Origin: Thermodesulfobacteriota bacterium
Lineage (GTDB): Bacteria; Desulfobacterota_D; UBA1144; Nemesobacterales; CSP1-2
Assembly (NCBI GenBank): GCA_035559815.1
Contig: DATMAT010000033.1
Coordinates: 1-64,000 of the forward strand
Reading direction: 5' to 3'
DNA length: 64,000 nt
A model generated the notes under the pieces. The model was not told the DNA's origin, made no database searches, and saw nothing but the letters and a program-made list of their open reading frames with translations. Shown in pieces: positions 37,036 to 46,348 of the stretch. The position numbers and the translations under genes are program-made. How positions within the stretch are numbered: position 1 is the stretch's first letter; each line of letters starts with the position of its first letter.

Positions 37036-37384
37036 AATAATCTTCGGAATCCCTTATGCTGTCTCCTCCAAGGGATATTACACCGGCAAGACTAGACAGT
37101 TTCTTACTCCTCGGTTTAATTTCCTTCTTACTTACGGTCTTGAATCCTAGCCTTCTTAGAATTCTTACTGCATCCATAGTAGTGAAATCCATTCTGGTAA
37201 AAACCTCTCCATTCTCTTCAAACTTGGAGCTTAATAATTCAAGAACTACATCCTTAGGTGGATAATAATTCCCTTCTATTTCCACCGCATACTTTCTACC
37301 CCAGCCTTTTGTAAGGTTTTTTACGGCCTCTCTGACCTCACCAGGACTTACTTTAAATTCCACACCCCTCAATTTAGTCCTCAT
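37028..37384 (-). CDS. Small protein paired with the PIN nuclease (putative antitoxin)
   Basis: 118 residues, upstream of and overlapping the PIN gene. It does not look like VapB, Phd or MazE antitoxins. A block with AVEIEGNYYPPKDVV and later MDAVRILRRLGF resembles the small N-terminal domain found in some HNH or ScoMcrA-like nucleases. The C-terminus is basic, then acidic. The antitoxin role is inferred from position and overlap only. Confidence 0.6.
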   Translation of the reverse strand: MRTKLRGVEFKVSPGEVREAVKNLTKGWGRKYAVEIEGNYYPPKDVVLELLSSKFEENGEVFTRMDFTTMDAVRILRRLGFKTVSKKEIKPRSKKLSSLAGVISLGGDSIRDSEDYYE

Positions 37385-37516
37385 ACATGAATCTCCAGTA
37401 AAACATACTACTATTAATATAAGCTAAAGTAGTAGTCCGTCAAGGTTGCTTCAAAAATGAACTAAACATATACCGGCTGAATCTGTTTTAATCGACAGGA
37501 TACTTACTATTTAAGC

Positions 37517-39283
37517 CTAAAAATCCGTTCTCATCCTCACATAAATCGCAACCCCCGAACAGATAGAGATAAAAACCATGACCGTGCCCAGGAGAGTCGC
37601 ACCCAGTAGAATCTTACCAATCCCTATCATCAGGAAGAAAATAAATAAAACTCCGAGAACCCAGTTTATAACTACCGGTAAAAAAGGTGTGCACTCCACT
37701 CCTGGATTCATCCTTGCAACGGGGCCCCAAAAGCCCCAGGGACGAATCTTTTTGTAGAAACTGGCCAGGGTTTCTTTCGGTTCCGGTTTTGTCAGATAGG
37801 TAACAAACAGCCAAGAGATTATAGAAACCGGAACAACTATGATCTGATGCTTGAGCTCTAGAGGTACTTTCATGATTTTTGTATAGAGACTCAAAAACAG
37901 CATGGTTAAGAGGGATGCGGCCAGAGCAGAAATTTCAGACCATGCGTTTATCCGCCACCAGAACCACCTGAGTATCAAAACTAGTCCGATCCCGGCGCTC
38001 ATAGCCCAGAGGTAAATCCATGCCTTGCCGATGTTATTAATATGGTATGCAAAATATCCGGCCAGAAGGGTTAGTGCCAGGGTACAAAGCCTGGAGACGA
38101 AAATATAATGGGCTTCACTCTCGTTCCTTTTGATAAAACGCTTATAAATATCGTTCATCAAATAGGAAGCCCCCCAGTTGAGTTGGGTAGAAAGAGTGGA
38201 CATGAATGCAGCCAGGAAGCAAACAAAAAGTAGCCCCTTGAGCCCTGGCTCGAGAAAATCCTTGACCATAACGATATAGATAGACTCTTGGTCGCCACCG
38301 GTAATCTTGGCGGTGGGATAAACTATCAAAGAGGCGACCGCAACCAGCACCCAAGGCCAGAGGCGCACAACATAATGGTTTATCGAAAACCATGCCATTC
38401 CCAATACGGCATGACGTTCGTTTTTTGCCGAACACATTCTTTGGATGAAATACCCTCCGCCGTCTGCATTGTGTGAAGACCACCATATAAGCGTGACGTA
38501 AACTAGAAAAACAAAAAAACTCGAAGACCAAAACCCTTCACTGACCGGCACTCCCTCGGAGGGTGTCATGAAAAAGGATAGATGGCTGTCAAGCCTATCT
38601 ATCTTTTCAAGAAATCCACGAAATCCGCCGATTTCAGGGGAACCGACGACAACCCACGCTAGTAATGCTGTTCCTATGAGTGCAACGAAGTATTGGAAAA
38701 AATCCGTCAGCGCCACACCCCAAAGCCCGGACATCATCGTGTAAAAAAACGCAATGGAGACGCAGATAATGATGGCAAGCGTAGTATCAAACCCGAAAAA
38801 GACCTTGAAGACCTTGGCCATAGCGCTCATAACCCAGCCCATGACGATAAAATTGAAAAGGGTAGAAAAGTAAAAAGCCTTAAAGCCCCTTAGGAATGCT
38901 GCCGGTTTCCCGCTGTAGCGTAGTTCTATGAGCTCATTATCGGTAATTACCTCCGCTCTTCTCCAGAGCCTGGAAAAAACGAATACTATGAACACATGGC
39001 TGAAGAGATAGTTCCACCAGAACCAGTTCTTCCAGATTCCGTCTGTGCGTATCCACCCGGTCACTACCAATGGAGTATCTGCGGCGAACGTCGTCGCCAC
39101 CATCGAAGTCCCGATGATCCACCAGGAGAGATCTCTTCCGGAGACGAAGTAATCGTACATGCTCCTGCTGGCGCGTTTCGTGAAGTAAATACCGATTCCA
39201 AGGGAGATAAGAAGGTAAGCGAGAACGATGAGCCAGTCCAAAGGGCTTAGCGCAGACAAGAAAGCGTGAATGGATTCGGGCAT
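37517..39283 (-). CDS. Sodium:solute symporter (SSS family)
   Basis: 588 residues with about 13-14 transmembrane helices. The N-terminal region DWLIVLAYLLISLGIGIYFT, then SGRDLSWWIIGTSMVATTFAADTP, is the standard start of SSS transporters, with the Na+-site serine-threonine stretch on helix 1-2. It is encoded downstream of murQ-anmK-nagZ on the same strand and separated from nagZ by 92 bases. That neighbourhood suggests uptake of an amino sugar or muropeptide-derived sugar, but SSS substrates (sugars, sialic acids, amino acids, proline) cannot be told from sequence. Confidence 0.88.
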   Translation of the reverse strand: MPESIHAFLSALSPLDWLIVLAYLLISLGIGIYFTKRASRSMYDYFVSGRDLSWWIIGTSMVATTFAADTPLVVTGWIRTDGIWKNWFWWNYLFSHVFIVFVFSRLWRRAEVITDNELIELRYSGKPAAFLRGFKAFYFSTLFNFIVMGWVMSAMAKVFKVFFGFDTTLAIIICVSIAFFYTMMSGLWGVALTDFFQYFVALIGTALLAWVVVGSPEIGGFRGFLEKIDRLDSHLSFFMTPSEGVPVSEGFWSSSFFVFLVYVTLIWWSSHNADGGGYFIQRMCSAKNERHAVLGMAWFSINHYVVRLWPWVLVAVASLIVYPTAKITGGDQESIYIVMVKDFLEPGLKGLLFVCFLAAFMSTLSTQLNWGASYLMNDIYKRFIKRNESEAHYIFVSRLCTLALTLLAGYFAYHINNIGKAWIYLWAMSAGIGLVLILRWFWWRINAWSEISALAASLLTMLFLSLYTKIMKVPLELKHQIIVVPVSIISWLFVTYLTKPEPKETLASFYKKIRPWGFWGPVARMNPGVECTPFLPVVINWVLGVLFIFFLMIGIGKILLGATLLGTVMVFISICSGVAIYVRMRTDF

Positions 39284-39375
39284 GATAATAGGAGCAATAG
39301 TTTATAGCTAATCGAGAATAAATCCACCTTTTAGCTTGTCATTGGACGACTACAAATAAGGCCATGAATGAATAA

Positions 39376-40923
39376 TCACGACTTACTATTATGTAATTTC
39401 ACAGGCAACCGTCCCCGAGCCAGAAGCCGTCCTAAAAGAACGTCTGCTACTGCGCGTTGACAAGAGTCCATGCGGTCGAAAGCGCAAAGAACCGTATCGA
39501 AATTTTCAAAACCTCGAAGGACGTATGGAGACCCGAAAGAAACCAAAATCTTCTCCGAATGCAGTCCGCTGGCTTTATCTAAGAATTTTTTATAGGATTC
39601 AGGCAAAGATGAATGATGTTTCCATGCGGCAACGGATGTATAGACCAGGCAAATCACTGCGGTGTCGCCGTTTTCTTCACGCGGTATGGACTTCAGATTA
39701 TCTTGATAGGTTATAACTTGTTTCTGACAAGTTACTCCCGCTTCTTTCAGTGACCGAAGAAAAGGTCTTGAAATATCCCCACCAGATTGTGTTACATCCA
39801 GGACGTAAACGATTGCTTTCTCCGAGCGTAGCCTTCTGCCTTTAATACAACACACAGAACGGCGGGCGATTTCTTCGACTAGATTCTCACCGTAACCTTC
39901 GTCCAGGGAGTTTCGATGAGGTTTATCATAAAACCACTTTTTCTTGACCTTTGTTATGTCATCAACAGCTTTATCTAAAAGGGATTCAGGAATATCTCCG
40001 GTTTCTATCATCTCAACCAACCTTTCGATGAGAGTTACAGGCTCTTTTGGGTCTAGAATGATATGGCAACCGGCAAGAATGGAAAGTCGGGCAATCTTCT
40101 CTTGTTCCTTACCTAACCCGGATAAAGCGTCCATGATGAACGAATCGGTTACGATCAAACCTTTAAATTCCAAATCGCCCACAAGAAGATTCTGAATAAT
40201 TTCAACAGAAATAGTAGCGGGAACCCCGGTAGGATCAATCTGTGGCACAGCAAGATGAGCCACCATAACCGAGGAGACCCCGGTCCTTATCGCTTCCATG
40301 AAGGGAATTAAATCACACCTCCAGAAATCTTCACGGTTTTGAGAAGAGCTGGGCAGGGTTACATGCGAATCAACGGCGACCCCTCCATGCCCGGGAAAGT
40401 GTTTGGCGCAAGCTAGGACGCCTTCTTCTTGACAGCCCTTTATAAAAGCGGTTCCCAATCGTGATACAAGTGAAGGGTCATCGCCATAGGAGCGGATATT
40501 TATAATCGGGTTCTCCCTATTGGTGTTGACATCCACAACCGGAGCAAATACTAGATTTAGCCCACAGCCTTTCATCTCCCTTGCAATAAAGCCGGCTTGC
40601 CTATAAACAAGCTCCTCATCTCCTATCGCGCCAAGGGACATAGCAAAGGGAAAAAGAGTGGCGCCTGAAACTATTTGCCCCACTCCTCTCTCTGCATCGC
40701 AGGCAAAGAAAAGAGGAATAGGAGAAATAGATTGAAGCCTGTCGGTAGCACTTATTATCCGTTCGCGCTCACCGCCAAATACGATGAAACCGCCGATATG
40801 AAAATTCTTAACCAGTCCCTCTGCGTAAGGCAAAGCATCTTCATTTCGGAAATCCAACCTGGGCATGACTATCTGCCCGATTTTTTCTGTTATTGATAGC
40901 TCTTCTGGTTTAACACTGCGCAT
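39376..40923 (-). CDS. nagZ: Beta-N-acetylhexosaminidase (NagZ-type, GH3)
   Basis: 515 residues, longer than the ~340-residue E. coli NagZ because a second alpha/beta domain follows (about 350-515), as in many Gram-positive and environmental NagZ proteins. The GH3 core has FACDAERGVGQ, the KHFPGHGGVAVDSH loop with the catalytic His-Asp pair of the NagZ class, and VTDSFIMDAL with the nucleophile Asp. No signal peptide is seen, so it is cytoplasmic and removes GlcNAc from GlcNAc-anhydroMurNAc (peptides). It is the third gene of a recycling operon. Confidence 0.9.
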   Translation of the reverse strand: MRSVKPEELSITEKIGQIVMPRLDFRNEDALPYAEGLVKNFHIGGFIVFGGERERIISATDRLQSISPIPLFFACDAERGVGQIVSGATLFPFAMSLGAIGDEELVYRQAGFIAREMKGCGLNLVFAPVVDVNTNRENPIINIRSYGDDPSLVSRLGTAFIKGCQEEGVLACAKHFPGHGGVAVDSHVTLPSSSQNREDFWRCDLIPFMEAIRTGVSSVMVAHLAVPQIDPTGVPATISVEIIQNLLVGDLEFKGLIVTDSFIMDALSGLGKEQEKIARLSILAGCHIILDPKEPVTLIERLVEMIETGDIPESLLDKAVDDITKVKKKWFYDKPHRNSLDEGYGENLVEEIARRSVCCIKGRRLRSEKAIVYVLDVTQSGGDISRPFLRSLKEAGVTCQKQVITYQDNLKSIPREENGDTAVICLVYTSVAAWKHHSSLPESYKKFLDKASGLHSEKILVSFGSPYVLRGFENFDTVLCAFDRMDSCQRAVADVLLGRLLARGRLPVKLHNSKS

Positions 40924-40941
40924 TTTTCTTTGGCAAAGGAT

Positions 40942-40969
40942 GTAGGGGCACGCTGCAACGTGCCCCTAC
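40942..40969. repeat. 28-bp palindrome between anmK and nagZ
   Basis: GTAGGGGCACG at 40942-40952 and CGTGCCCCTAC at 40959-40969 form a near-perfect inverted repeat with one central mismatch pair. The same element occurs at 42213-42240. It lies in the 49-base spacer between anmK and nagZ and could fold into a strong RNA hairpin within the operon transcript. Confidence 0.85.
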
Positions 40970-40972
40970 GAT

Positions 40973-42157
40973 TTATGAATTTCTAACCCCTAAAACAATC
41001 TTTCCCAAAGGCACAGGCCGCCTTGCCCCAGTAACCGACGGCAGATTGGTATAATTACCGGAAAGAAGCTCATTCGCCAGAACGGCAAAGGCTAGAGCCT
41101 CCTTTGCATCCACTGGAATTCCATACTTATCCGATGTCGAGAACTCTATATCTTTCAGTCTTTTTCTTAATCCCTCCACTAGGGCAGGATTCCTTACACC
41201 CCCACCGCTCAGAATCACCTCGTTTACACGCGTTTGAGGAATGATAAACCGCTCATAGGAACGAGCAATGGACTCCACAGTAAGCGCCAGAAGTGTCGCC
41301 ATCAAATCGGCGAGCGAAATCCTTTTCTTCTCAACCAAAGTGTAAAGTTCCCTGGCTTTTTCATTACCAAAAAGCTCCGCCCCGGTGGACTTTGGCGGCG
41401 GCTGGTCAAAGAACGGATTAGATAAAAGCCGGTCAAGTAATTTTTCATCAACAACCCCCCGTGATGCCAGTTTGCCGTCCCGGTCGTACTTTTCCTTTCC
41501 ATTCGTAGCCAAACTCAGAACCTTATCCATCAGCATATTCCCGGGCCCGCTATCAAAAGCAATTACATCTTCTATTCTCTCCGAAACCACCGTGACATTG
41601 GAAATGCCGCCTATATTTTGAGCGGCCGTAACCCTTCCCGGCCTGCCAAATAATAGAAAATCCACATAGGGAACTAGCGGAGCACCTTCACCGCCTGCGG
41701 CTATATCGCGGGGCCTAAAGTCGCCTATTGTGGTCAGTCCGGTAAGCTCTGCAATAACGTCTAACTCTCCTATCTGCATGGTGGAAGGAATGCCCTTCTT
41801 TGAAGAGGGCGGATTGTGATAAATAGTCTGGCCGTGAGAGCCAACTAAATCAACTTCTTTAACAGATAATCCAGCCTCAGCGATTACAGCCAAAGCCGCC
41901 TGGGCAAAAGCCTCGCCCACCAGAAAATTAAGCTCGGAGATTTCCCAGGTTAACCCCTTTGAACTAACCCCTTCTAGTCTCGCCCGAAGAGAAGAATCAT
42001 AAGGTATGCATAGATACTCGATTAATTGCACTTTCGTCCCCAAACCATTTCCTTTGATTCTTGCCAGAACAGCGTCCACCCCGTCCATGGATGTTCCGGA
42101 CATTAAGCCAACAACCAGTCGCTCCTCCTTGCTAATTATTGTGTTTAAAAATTTCAT
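40973..42157 (-). CDS. anmK: Anhydro-N-acetylmuramic acid kinase
   Basis: 394 residues. GLMSGTSMDGVDAVL is the family hallmark with the ATP/sugar-binding loop; NIGGISNVTV, FDSGPGNMLMD and the later LSGGGVRNP complete the actin-like ATPase fold. It opens the 1,6-anhydro bond and phosphorylates anhydroMurNAc to MurNAc-6-phosphate, the substrate of MurQ. The order murQ-anmK-nagZ on one strand places it in peptidoglycan recycling. The two 28-bp palindromes lie in the spacers before and after it. Confidence 0.95.
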   Translation of the reverse strand: MKFLNTIISKEERLVVGLMSGTSMDGVDAVLARIKGNGLGTKVQLIEYLCIPYDSSLRARLEGVSSKGLTWEISELNFLVGEAFAQAALAVIAEAGLSVKEVDLVGSHGQTIYHNPPSSKKGIPSTMQIGELDVIAELTGLTTIGDFRPRDIAAGGEGAPLVPYVDFLLFGRPGRVTAAQNIGGISNVTVVSERIEDVIAFDSGPGNMLMDKVLSLATNGKEKYDRDGKLASRGVVDEKLLDRLLSNPFFDQPPPKSTGAELFGNEKARELYTLVEKKRISLADLMATLLALTVESIARSYERFIIPQTRVNEVILSGGGVRNPALVEGLRKRLKDIEFSTSDKYGIPVDAKEALAFAVLANELLSGNYTNLPSVTGARRPVPLGKIVLGVRNS

Positions 42158-42212
42158 TCTTGCGTTTTAGTTATCTAATCACCTTAACGTTGCCTACACA
42201 TCAAGCACCATT

Positions 42213-42240
42213 GTAGGGGCACGCTGCAGCGTGCCCCTAC
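42213..42240. repeat. 28-bp perfect palindrome between murQ and anmK
   Basis: GTAGGGGCACGCTG and CAGCGTGCCCCTAC are perfectly complementary. It differs by one base from the copy at 40942-40969. It sits in the 125-base spacer between murQ and anmK. The sequence has no T-run, so it is not a typical Rho-independent terminator. Confidence 0.9.
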
Positions 42241-42282
42241 TGAATTCTCTTTGGAGTATACCAAACAGTAAAATCACATTCT

Positions 42283-43182
42283 TCATTTCTCTAGGGCGTT
42301 ACGCAAAAACCCGTTATGCATCGTCAGCAACCGACTGGCTTCCTTATAGCTTAGCCCTTTCCTTCCCATAAGCACAGCGACCTTTACGTTCCATTTGGAT
42401 TCTCTCAGTAGCTTTTCCGCCTTCTTACGGTCAGCACCCATAATCTCCATGACTATTCGCACCGCCCTATCCCTTAGTTTTTGGGAATTTGGCCTAACCT
42501 CCACCATTAGGTTCCCGTATGTTTTGCCTAACCTTACCATGGAGGCGGTGGTTAGCATGTTCAAAACCATTTTTGTCGCCGTACCCGCCTTCATCCTGGT
42601 AGAGCCGGCGAGAACTTCCGGCCCCACCAAGAGATTAATAGTAATATCCGCTAATCCGGATTTAATTGGATTGCAGGTGATCAGAATACGCCCGGAACCC
42701 TTCTTTTTGGCGTAAGCTAATCCTGCCTCCACGAATGGCGTTGTCGCACTGGCGGCTATGCCCACCACGACGTCGTGTTTGTTCAGGTGTAGACTACTTA
42801 AGGCGTTTTGAGCCTCTCTCTTTGAATCCTCTGATCCCTCTATGGAACGCCGTAGAGCCTTTTTCCCGCCGGCGATGATGCCCTGGATTAAACTCGGCAT
42901 CGTCCCAAAGGTCGGCGGACATTCGGCCGCTTCCATAACCCCCAGCCGTCCACTCGTACCGGCTCCTACAAAAAATAAACGTCCGCCTTTGGCAAGCCTC
43001 TTCACAACTAAATCAACCGCTTCGGCTATCTTTTTCTTTGCCCTGGCTACAACTTCGGCAACTTTTTTATCCTCTTCCGAGATTAACTCGATAATTTCAA
43101 GAGTAGAGCACATATCCAGGTGGGAGGTTTTAGGATTTATTTTCTCTGTGAGAAGGTGCTCAGTAATACGGCGCTTTTTCAC
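42283..43182 (-). CDS. murQ: N-acetylmuramic acid 6-phosphate etherase
   Basis: 299 residues, the usual length. The SIS domain has FVGAGTSGRLGVMEAAECPPTFG, the family signature with the GTSGR sugar-phosphate loop, followed by SEDSK and STRMKAGTATKMVLN. It removes D-lactate from MurNAc-6-phosphate to give GlcNAc-6-phosphate, linking wall recycling to amino-sugar metabolism. It is the first gene of the minus-strand recycling block. Confidence 0.95.
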   Translation of the reverse strand: MKKRRITEHLLTEKINPKTSHLDMCSTLEIIELISEEDKKVAEVVARAKKKIAEAVDLVVKRLAKGGRLFFVGAGTSGRLGVMEAAECPPTFGTMPSLIQGIIAGGKKALRRSIEGSEDSKREAQNALSSLHLNKHDVVVGIAASATTPFVEAGLAYAKKKGSGRILITCNPIKSGLADITINLLVGPEVLAGSTRMKAGTATKMVLNMLTTASMVRLGKTYGNLMVEVRPNSQKLRDRAVRIVMEIMGADRKKAEKLLRESKWNVKVAVLMGRKGLSYKEASRLLTMHNGFLRNALEK

Positions 43183-43330
43183 GCTAGGTATTATACTTTT
43201 TATCTTTGGAGCTTCATAGCACTTAACGCTATCGATAAAATTACTTTGGGGAGCGGGCTGGCTGAGTGTAAGATATACATCCCGGCATGAAAGTTATTCA
43301 GTTATAGATTAAGTCCAATATACCTATTTA

Positions 43331-43359
43331 TTGACTTTTACAATAGGCTCGAATAAATT
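43331..43359 (+). promoter_or_regulatory. Candidate sigma-70 promoter of tRNA-Gly
   Basis: TTGACT at 43331-43336 and TAAATT at 43354-43359 are separated by 17 bases; transcription would begin a few bases before the tRNA. The -10 box is a weak match. Confidence 0.55.
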
Positions 43360-43370
43360 AGTTTAAACTA

Positions 43371-43446
43371 GCGGGTGTAACTCAGTTGGTAGAGTGCAAG
43401 CTTCCCAAGCTTGAGGTCGCGGGTTCGAGTCCCGTCACCCGCTCCA
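43371..43446 (+). tRNA. tRNA-Gly (anticodon CCC)
   Basis: The cloverleaf is complete. The acceptor stem GCGGGTG pairs with CACCCGC, the D-arm contains AGTTGGTAGAGT, the anticodon stem CAAGC/GCTTG encloses the loop TTCCCAA (anticodon CCC), and the T-arm GCGGG-TTCGAGT-CCCGT closes perfectly. The 3' CCA is encoded (43444-43446). It reads GGG codons. Confidence 0.97.
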
Positions 43447-43584
43447 TATTCAGCTCGATCAGCTACAGATAATCAAACAACCATATTGCTGGATTAGTTT
43501 CTATTTTATTTATAGATACACGATTCACGATGTATGATTTGTACTTTATCCTGCATCATGCATCATATATCCTAAATTCGGGAC

Positions 43585-44622
43585 TTACTGCGTTTGGTTG
43601 GTATCTTTGCGCTGATTTTCGATCAGATATTGCACCGCAGCACGAACAAACCTGCTCCTTTCCGCTTCACCCAAGACCCCCTTTAAATTATCGTATACCG
43701 TGGGGTCATTTATTAGCGCCCCAAGAGTGCCTTCCCCACCTTCTAGCCTTTCTGATATTTCTCTAAAATTTGATACAGTCTCCTTTAGCTGGGGAAGTAT
43801 ACCGTCTTCGCTATTAATTTCTGTGGTCACCTCATCAATATTGGTGAGCGCGCTGTCTAGTTTTTCCTTAAGCTTTTCATCATAAATTAAAGCGGTGAGC
43901 ACACCCTCTTCATTCTTGATATCCTTGAGCAATACATTCAAAGTAGTTAAGGTCTCATCGAGTTTATCCAGCGTATTTTCAAGGTCTTTGCCTGACTTGT
44001 CCCTCCTTCCATAGATGAGGGTGTGAAGAAGCCCGGGTCTGCTCTCGATAGCCTCTACGCTTCTTCTTATCGAGGCTATTGTCCTGGATATATTCTCGAT
44101 ATTCTCCTCTTTGCCAAACGCCTTCACGATTTTGTCCAGGCTTTTTGAAATGTCTATAATATTGTCGATTAACTCTTCAGATTGGCCCAGAAGCTTTTGA
44201 AACTCCGGAGGAGTATAGCTGCTTATTTGCAGTGTTTCTGGAATTTCCTTGGGAGGCTCCTTTGACCCCCTTAATATTTCTATATACTTATCGCCGAGAA
44301 GCCCTTCCGTCCGAATCGTCGCCACAGCATCGGGGCCTATTCTCTTTATCCCTTCCTCTCTTACCTCCATTACCACTACTATAAAATCTTTATCCGGCTC
44401 TTCCGGAAATTGAATCTCTTTAACACTGCCTATTTTCAACCCGGAGAGCCTAACTGCAGCTCCTTCAGCTAGTCCGGCAACGTTGGTGAATGATGTCTGA
44501 ATTTTATAGGTTTTCTTGAAGAAATTCTGCTCGCCGCCGAGGACAAAAACGAAAATGAAAAAAATGACAACCGAGGTTATTACAAATAAACCAACCTTTA
44601 GATTCAAGGCTCTAGCACCCAT
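43585..44622 (-). CDS. mlaD: MlaD/MCE-family lipid transport protein
   Basis: 345 residues. An N-terminal membrane helix (VGLFVITSVVIFFIFVFVLG) is followed by one MCE domain: AGLAEGAAVRLSGLKIGSVKEI and then LLGDKYIEIL. The C-terminal 200 residues are helical and coiled-coil-like. MlaD-type proteins form periplasmic hexamers that carry phospholipids between membranes with an ABC transporter (MlaE/MlaF). No mlaE or mlaF is adjacent, so the partner genes must be elsewhere. The upstream gene purH is divergent. Confidence 0.88.
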   Translation of the reverse strand: MGARALNLKVGLFVITSVVIFFIFVFVLGGEQNFFKKTYKIQTSFTNVAGLAEGAAVRLSGLKIGSVKEIQFPEEPDKDFIVVVMEVREEGIKRIGPDAVATIRTEGLLGDKYIEILRGSKEPPKEIPETLQISSYTPPEFQKLLGQSEELIDNIIDISKSLDKIVKAFGKEENIENISRTIASIRRSVEAIESRPGLLHTLIYGRRDKSGKDLENTLDKLDETLTTLNVLLKDIKNEEGVLTALIYDEKLKEKLDSALTNIDEVTTEINSEDGILPQLKETVSNFREISERLEGGEGTLGALINDPTVYDNLKGVLGEAERSRFVRAAVQYLIENQRKDTNQTQ

Positions 44623-44755
44623 TTGTAAACTCGCCTAATCAGTTAATCCCGTCTCAAAACCGGGACTTTTATAAGCCAAAGATTATACGTAAGAATTGAC
44701 AATTTCTCAAAAGCTATGTTAATTTTCATTACTAATCCTCCGAGGAGCAAATCGA

Positions 44756-46315
44756 ATGAGAAAAATAGAAAGGGCTCTAATAAGCGTATCGAAAAAAGAC
44801 GGCATAAGTAACTTTACAAAGGAATTAAAGGATTTCGATATTGAAATAATATCGACCGGCGGCACGGCTAAGCAAATCCGGGACGCCGGAGTTCCGGTTA
44901 CGGAGATCTCCGACTACACTTTACTGCCGGAGATGTTAGGCGGCAGGGTAAAAACCCTTCATCCCAAGATACATGCCGGCATACTGGCAGTGCGTGACGA
45001 TGAAGAACATGTTAGGGATATGAAACAACAAGATATAAAACCAATAGATATGGTAGTGGTCAACTTCTATCCATTCGAGGAAGTGATCAAAAACGAACGG
45101 GTGGAATTAGCAGAGGCAATAGAAAATATCGACATAGGCGGGCCCACTTTACTTCGAGCCGCTGCAAAGAACTATAAATATGTAACTGTAGTATCCAGCC
45201 CCGAGGATTACAAAACCGTGATTAACGAATTAAAGAAAAATAAAGGCTCCATATCCCTGGAGACTAATTTCCGGCTTGCAGTGAAAGCCTTCTCTTACGT
45301 GGCGCGTTACGATGCGGCGATATCCAATTTTTTAGGCTCCCTCGATGGAGGCCAAAGAACCAAATTTCCGGCCAGCCTGACCTTGCATCTCGAAAAAAAG
45401 ATGAAACTCCGGTACGGAGAAAACCCCCATCAAGAAGGAGCCTTTTATACTCAACCCGGAATAGAGGAGCCCTGCATCTCAAACTCCACCCAGCTCCAAG
45501 GAAAAGAACTTTCGCTCAACAACATCTATGATGCAGACGCGGCCCTGGAGACCGTGAAGGAATTTTCGGAAATCGCTTGCGTCATAGTTAAGCATAATAA
45601 CCCTTGCGGCGTAGCTTTAGGAGATAATCCTCTTCAGGCTTTTCTTAAAGCAAAGGAATGCGACCCGGAAAGCGCCTTTGGTGGAATTGTAGCCTTCAAC
45701 ACCGAAGTGGACGAAAGCACAGCTTCCGAGCTTTCAGCTATGTTCCTCGAAGTGGTAATAGCCCCGGCATATACGGAAAAGGCCCTCTATTTGCTCTCAA
45801 CCAAAGCCAACCTGAGGGTTATGAGAACTCCGCCCTTCGTAAATAATAAAAAAGAAGGCCTTGATTTTAAAAAGGTAGTAGGCGGTGCCTTAATTCAAGA
45901 CAGAGACGTAAGAGCCGACGAAGATTTTAACGACTTCAAGGTAGTAACCAAACGTCAACCCACGGATGAAGAACTCCAGGTGCTTAAATTTGCTTGGAAG
46001 GTTTGTAAGAACGTAAAATCAAACGCCATTGTACTCGCCCGTGATGGACAGACCATCGGTATCGGTGCGGGACAGATGAGCCGGGTAGACTCGGTCAAAA
46101 TTGCGGCAATGAAAGCAAGAATTCCGACAAAGGGAGCGGTATTAGCTTCAGATGCCTTTTTCCCCTTCCGGGACGGTATAGACGAAGCTGCTAAATCGGG
46201 AATCACGGCCATCGTCCAGCCGGGGGGTTCAGTTAGAGACAAAGACACCATTTCTGCCGCGGACGAGCATGGAATGTCGATGATATTCACCGGAATAAGG
46301 CATTTCAGGCATTGA
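44756..46315 (+). CDS. purH: Bifunctional AICAR transformylase/IMP cyclohydrolase
   Basis: 519 residues, full length. The N-terminal MGS-like IMP cyclohydrolase domain has EIISTGGTAKQIRDAG and GRVKTLHPKIHAGIL. The C-terminal transformylase domain has VIVKHNNPCGVALG with the catalytic Lys-His pair, SAFGGIVAFN, and the closing QPGGSVRD...DEHGMSMIFTG. It catalyses the last two steps of IMP synthesis in the cytoplasm. GAGGAG at 44742-44747 precedes the ATG. A TTGACA at 44696-44701 may be the -35 box, but no good -10 match follows. Confidence 0.97.
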   Translation: MRKIERALISVSKKDGISNFTKELKDFDIEIISTGGTAKQIRDAGVPVTEISDYTLLPEMLGGRVKTLHPKIHAGILAVRDDEEHVRDMKQQDIKPIDMVVVNFYPFEEVIKNERVELAEAIENIDIGGPTLLRAAAKNYKYVTVVSSPEDYKTVINELKKNKGSISLETNFRLAVKAFSYVARYDAAISNFLGSLDGGQRTKFPASLTLHLEKKMKLRYGENPHQEGAFYTQPGIEEPCISNSTQLQGKELSLNNIYDADAALETVKEFSEIACVIVKHNNPCGVALGDNPLQAFLKAKECDPESAFGGIVAFNTEVDESTASELSAMFLEVVIAPAYTEKALYLLSTKANLRVMRTPPFVNNKKEGLDFKKVVGGALIQDRDVRADEDFNDFKVVTKRQPTDEELQVLKFAWKVCKNVKSNAIVLARDGQTIGIGAGQMSRVDSVKIAAMKARIPTKGAVLASDAFFPFRDGIDEAAKSGITAIVQPGGSVRDKDTISAADEHGMSMIFTGIRHFRH

Positions 46316-46348
46316 TATTTTTAGCTTCAGGGAACCCAAATTCTGAGA

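Noticed and set aside
44696-44724. Complete sigma-70 promoter for purH
   Set aside because: TTGACA is present but no good -10 box follows at 16-18 bases.
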